Assembly: GCF_025151385.1 (NCBI RefSeq)
Contig: NZ_CP102287.1
Span: forward strand, 2,294,001-2,358,000
Direction: 5' to 3'
DNA: 64,000 nt
Source of the DNA: Hoylesella buccalis ATCC 35310
GTDB lineage: Bacteria; Bacteroidota; Bacteroidia; Bacteroidales; Bacteroidaceae
Shown: positions 61,414-64,000 of the stretch, in pieces
Position numbering within the stretch: position 1 is the first letter of the stretch
Layout of the letters: every line of letters begins with the position of its first letter
Program-made: the position numbers and the translations under genes
Notes under the pieces: generated by a model
What the model was told of the DNA's origin: nothing
Database searches by the model: none
The model's input: the letters and a program-made list of their open reading frames with translations, nothing else

Positions 61414-64000
61414 TTAAAAGCCCACATTTAAAGTAAAAGTATATTGTCGAGGCGTAGGCAGTGAAACGCCTCCAGTTTGATAATATTCAGGATCTTGTCC
61501 ATGTAGTTTGGAATCGGCATAAATCAATAGTGGATTTGTAACATTTAAGCGAACACTTCCACTTTTTAGGCCTACTGCTTTCATCCAACTTGGTTTTAAA
61601 TAATAGGATAGAGCAATATTTTTTAGTCTGACAAAGCTTCCGTCGGCCACACGCAATTGCGAGTAGTTGTAGGTGTTGTATGCTTTTTCTATATTTTCCA
61701 TTCCTATCACGTCTATTATCTCCTTCGAAGGCAGTGTGGGTACGTCAGTATGATATTCATCGCCAGGATTTAGCCAACGATTGAGATAATTTTTGGAAAA
61801 TACATTCAAATCGGCAAACTGGGTGTCAAATGTTGGATTTAGCCTAATCTTGTTGCCTGCCTGCATGGTTATGAAGCAAGACAATTCCCAGTTGCGCCAT
61901 TTCACGGTATTTGCCAGTCCGCCCATTATATTAGGCTCAATAGGACCGTGATACAATAAATAAGTTTTAGTGTATTGTGTATCGTTGAAGTCAGCTCCCA
62001 CGATATCTTTCAACTCGTTTTGTGGTAATGGATATCGCCCAAAATTAAAGTTTGGCAGCCCATTTTTGTCCAATCGTTGGAAATTAAACGAGAACAGCGA
62101 GCCTTTAGGATAACCAACAACGTTGCCACGACCTCTACCTGCCACCATGTCAAATGCGTTTGGTGAATTGAGCATGCGGGTTATTTGTTGATGAATGGCA
62201 CTGAATGTAAGATCTGTTGTCCATTTCCATGCGTTGGTATTCACGTTGATGGTATGCAATCCGAATTCAATACCACGAGCAACCATGTCGCCAAAGTTGG
62301 CGTATTTATAATATTGTCCACCAACTCCAGATGTGCGCACCAAGTCTATCAAATCGAATGTGTTGCGTTGGTATACATCTACTGTGGCCGAAATGCGATT
62401 TTTCAGGAACGCCACCTCTGCACCAATATTCAGCTCGTACATTTTTTCCCAGGTAAGATCTCTGTTTTCCAACGAAAGCAAATTTAATTTGTTTTCTCTG
62501 TCATTTAGATTTAACCTATGGACTATACCACCTCTATAGATAGCCGATGCATTAGCTGCCGCTTCGTTCATTTTGGCTGTTAATCCATAACTTATACGAA
62601 ATGCTAATTTTGAAATGACATCATTACCTTGCATAAAATTCTCCTTATCCACGTTCCATTTTGCTCCAACATTCCATGTCGGCAACCATAAAGCAGTAGC
62701 CCCCTTTCCTGCTGCGTTAGAGCCTTCAATATTCACCACTGTATTAAAAATGTACTTGCCCTGATAGCCATAGGTGGCATTGCCTGAGAACGTTATGCCT
62801 CTTTCGTTTCTATTACGCAATGCAAAGTAAGGGGTGTTTTCTTGAAACATTTTCTCAAAAATACCAGGTGCGCTTTGCACCTCATTACCGCGTTGATAAC
62901 TAATGCCATATCCTTGAAAAGAATTTGTAGTTTGCTGCAGAGTCCTTATTTCACCAAAAGCAAATCCTTTCAGGTCATGTGCTCCTATTTGCTTGTCGTA
63001 ATCAACAGCTATGCGTGCCAGCATACTTTGCATGTTGGCATTGTTTAGGAAAAGTACACCACCTTGTTGTATGCCAGGTTTAGGCAGGAGTTCTGGATGA
63101 TAGATGTCTTTTACAAGGTATATATTTTGTTTTGCTACCCATGGTGTTTCACAAGCACGGTAAGCTCCTATCATGTTGGATTTTTCACCTATTTCATGTC
63201 GTCTGCTTGTATGTGCTCTTCTGTATGAAAACATTGCTTTAAGGTTAAGAGCATCAGTAAACTTATAGGTCGCTTCGGTTTGCAACTTAAAGTCGACCAC
63301 CTGTATTTTTAATTGATTGTTATCATACTCGTTCAATATGTTAAAAGGAGCCCAGTTATTACGATAATATTCGCGTTGCCCATGCTCATCATAGGGGCGA
63401 AGCGTTCGGCTTGTTCCTAAAGCGTATGCAAACGGGTTGATGTCAAAATCACGTTCAAATGCTCCCGATATGGTGTTCTTTTTCTGTGGCAAGGTGCCTG
63501 GCGCATTTTGCATGCGCATATTGGCCTGTAACGATAATTTGGCAGTAAGGCGGTTGTTGATGTAAAATGTGTTCTTAATGTTGGTTGTCAGTCGCTGTAC
63601 CTGATCGGCAATAGTCCAACCAGCATCGTGATAATAGCCTATTGAGGCATAAGATGCTACATTCTTTCCACCTGCCGACAAACTTACTGTATGGTTTGTC
63701 ATCAGGTTGTTTGTAAACAAAAGCCTAAACCAATCCGTATTGGCATATTCTCTTTGTCGTAAGAAGTTTTGTCGGGCTTCATAAGTGTTTGGCAATATCC
63801 AGTTGTGTGATTTGTCATCATAAGTGGTGAGCTGTTTGTACATTTGATGATAAACCCCGCCTCTACGTCCATATAACGATGTAGCTGGATCAAAATATCC
63901 TTTCTCTTGCATTTCCTGATACAGAGCCATCGTCTCTTGAGAGTTCAGCAAGTCGAAGTGACTGTAATCTGGACGTGGGCGCCATGTGTTTTCTGTTGAA
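61414..64000 (-). CDS. SusC/RagA-type TonB-dependent transporter, 5' truncated by window edge
   Basis: The frame is open to the right edge, giving about 861 residues from the C-terminal part. It begins TWRPRPDYSHFDLLNSQETM, typical of the region just after the plug domain, and runs through barrel strands to the end TPRQYTFTLNVGF with the terminal Phe of outer-membrane barrels. Signal peptide, regulatory domain and plug lie outside. The TTG at 63951 is internal. The protein imports the substrate held by the SusD lipoprotein encoded next. It is the first visible gene of the lipoprotein operon down to 53956. Confidence 0.93.
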   Translation of the reverse strand, partial: STENTWRPRPDYSHFDLLNSQETMALYQEMQEKGYFDPATSLYGRRGGVYHQMYKQLTTYDDKSHNWILPNTYEARQNFLRQREYANTDWFRLLFTNNLMTNHTVSLSAGGKNVASYASIGYYHDAGWTIADQVQRLTTNIKNTFYINNRLTAKLSLQANMRMQNAPGTLPQKKNTISGAFERDFDINPFAYALGTSRTLRPYDEHGQREYYRNNWAPFNILNEYDNNQLKIQVVDFKLQTEATYKFTDALNLKAMFSYRRAHTSRRHEIGEKSNMIGAYRACETPWVAKQNIYLVKDIYHPELLPKPGIQQGGVLFLNNANMQSMLARIAVDYDKQIGAHDLKGFAFGEIRTLQQTTNSFQGYGISYQRGNEVQSAPGIFEKMFQENTPYFALRNRNERGITFSGNATYGYQGKYIFNTVVNIEGSNAAGKGATALWLPTWNVGAKWNVDKENFMQGNDVISKLAFRISYGLTAKMNEAAANASAIYRGGIVHRLNLNDRENKLNLLSLENRDLTWEKMYELNIGAEVAFLKNRISATVDVYQRNTFDLIDLVRTSGVGGQYYKYANFGDMVARGIEFGLHTINVNTNAWKWTTDLTFSAIHQQITRMLNSPNAFDMVAGRGRGNVVGYPKGSLFSFNFQRLDKNGLPNFNFGRYPLPQNELKDIVGADFNDTQYTKTYLLYHGPIEPNIMGGLANTVKWRNWELSCFITMQAGNKIRLNPTFDTQFADLNVFSKNYLNRWLNPGDEYHTDVPTLPSKEIIDVIGMENIEKAYNTYNYSQLRVADGSFVRLKNIALSYYLKPSWMKAVGLKSGSVRLNVTNPLLIYADSKLHGQDPEYYQTGGVSLPTPRQYTFTLNVGF

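Overview
The window looks like a chromosome segment of a Bacteroidota bacterium, most likely Prevotella or a close relative. The evidence is several promoters with the Bacteroidota -7 element TAnnTTTG (four paired with a TTG about 19-20 bases upstream), two SusC/SusD pairs, a BspA-like leucine-rich repeat protein and Prevotella-style C-terminal tails on secreted proteins. Both ends cut genes: an AraC-type regulator on the left and a SusC-type porin on the right.

Bases 1-16945 are mostly core genes on both strands: a fused sialic-acid-type cytidylyltransferase/HAD phosphatase, an AspT/YidE-type transporter, two LTA-synthase-like membrane sulfatase-fold enzymes, an RluA-type pseudouridine synthase, a MaoC dehydratase, an MsbA-like ABC exporter, an orphan YhcG-type PD-(D/E)XK nuclease and mutS. 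Bases 16965-33008 form a glycan utilisation locus: GH29 fucosidase, SusC, SusD, an unassigned alpha/alpha-barrel-like secreted protein, a protein with two complete GH43 domains, and a GH92 alpha-mannosidase. It is interrupted on the minus strand by a secreted 770-residue protein with a 58-residue companion, and by tRNA-Arg(CCT). The secreted protein has a ten-G tract next to its promoter. Bases 33112-39092 are a heavy-metal efflux operon (His-rich protein, RND pump fused to its outer-membrane channel, periplasmic adaptor) under a perfect palindromic operator. A PadR regulator and a PspC-domain membrane protein follow.

At 41915 a 3' tRNA(CAT) fragment, still carrying its terminator, marks the left attachment site of an integrative element. 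The element holds a tyrosine recombinase preceded by four 11-bp iterons, an AlbA/ATPase-type regulator, a membrane protein, a group II intron inserted right after a terminator, an HTH protein, a DUF6291-like protein and a DnaC-like ATPase. Next comes a structured non-coding segment that looks like an origin of transfer, with nested inverted repeats and a TATCCTGC nick-like site. The element ends in the first codons of a serine recombinase cut by an IS4-family insertion sequence. The far side of the IS abuts a PKD-repeat fragment of unrelated origin, so the right part of the element appears to have been lost in an IS-associated rearrangement.

From 52419 to the right edge runs a minus-strand lipoprotein operon (genes listed 5' to 3'): SusC, SusD, a metallopeptidase-like lipoprotein with a degraded HExxH, DUF4302-like, a small lipoprotein, DUF4856-like, an Fn3 protein, an Ig-like lipoprotein and a BspA-like LRR protein. 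It reads as one outer-membrane uptake system of unknown substrate.
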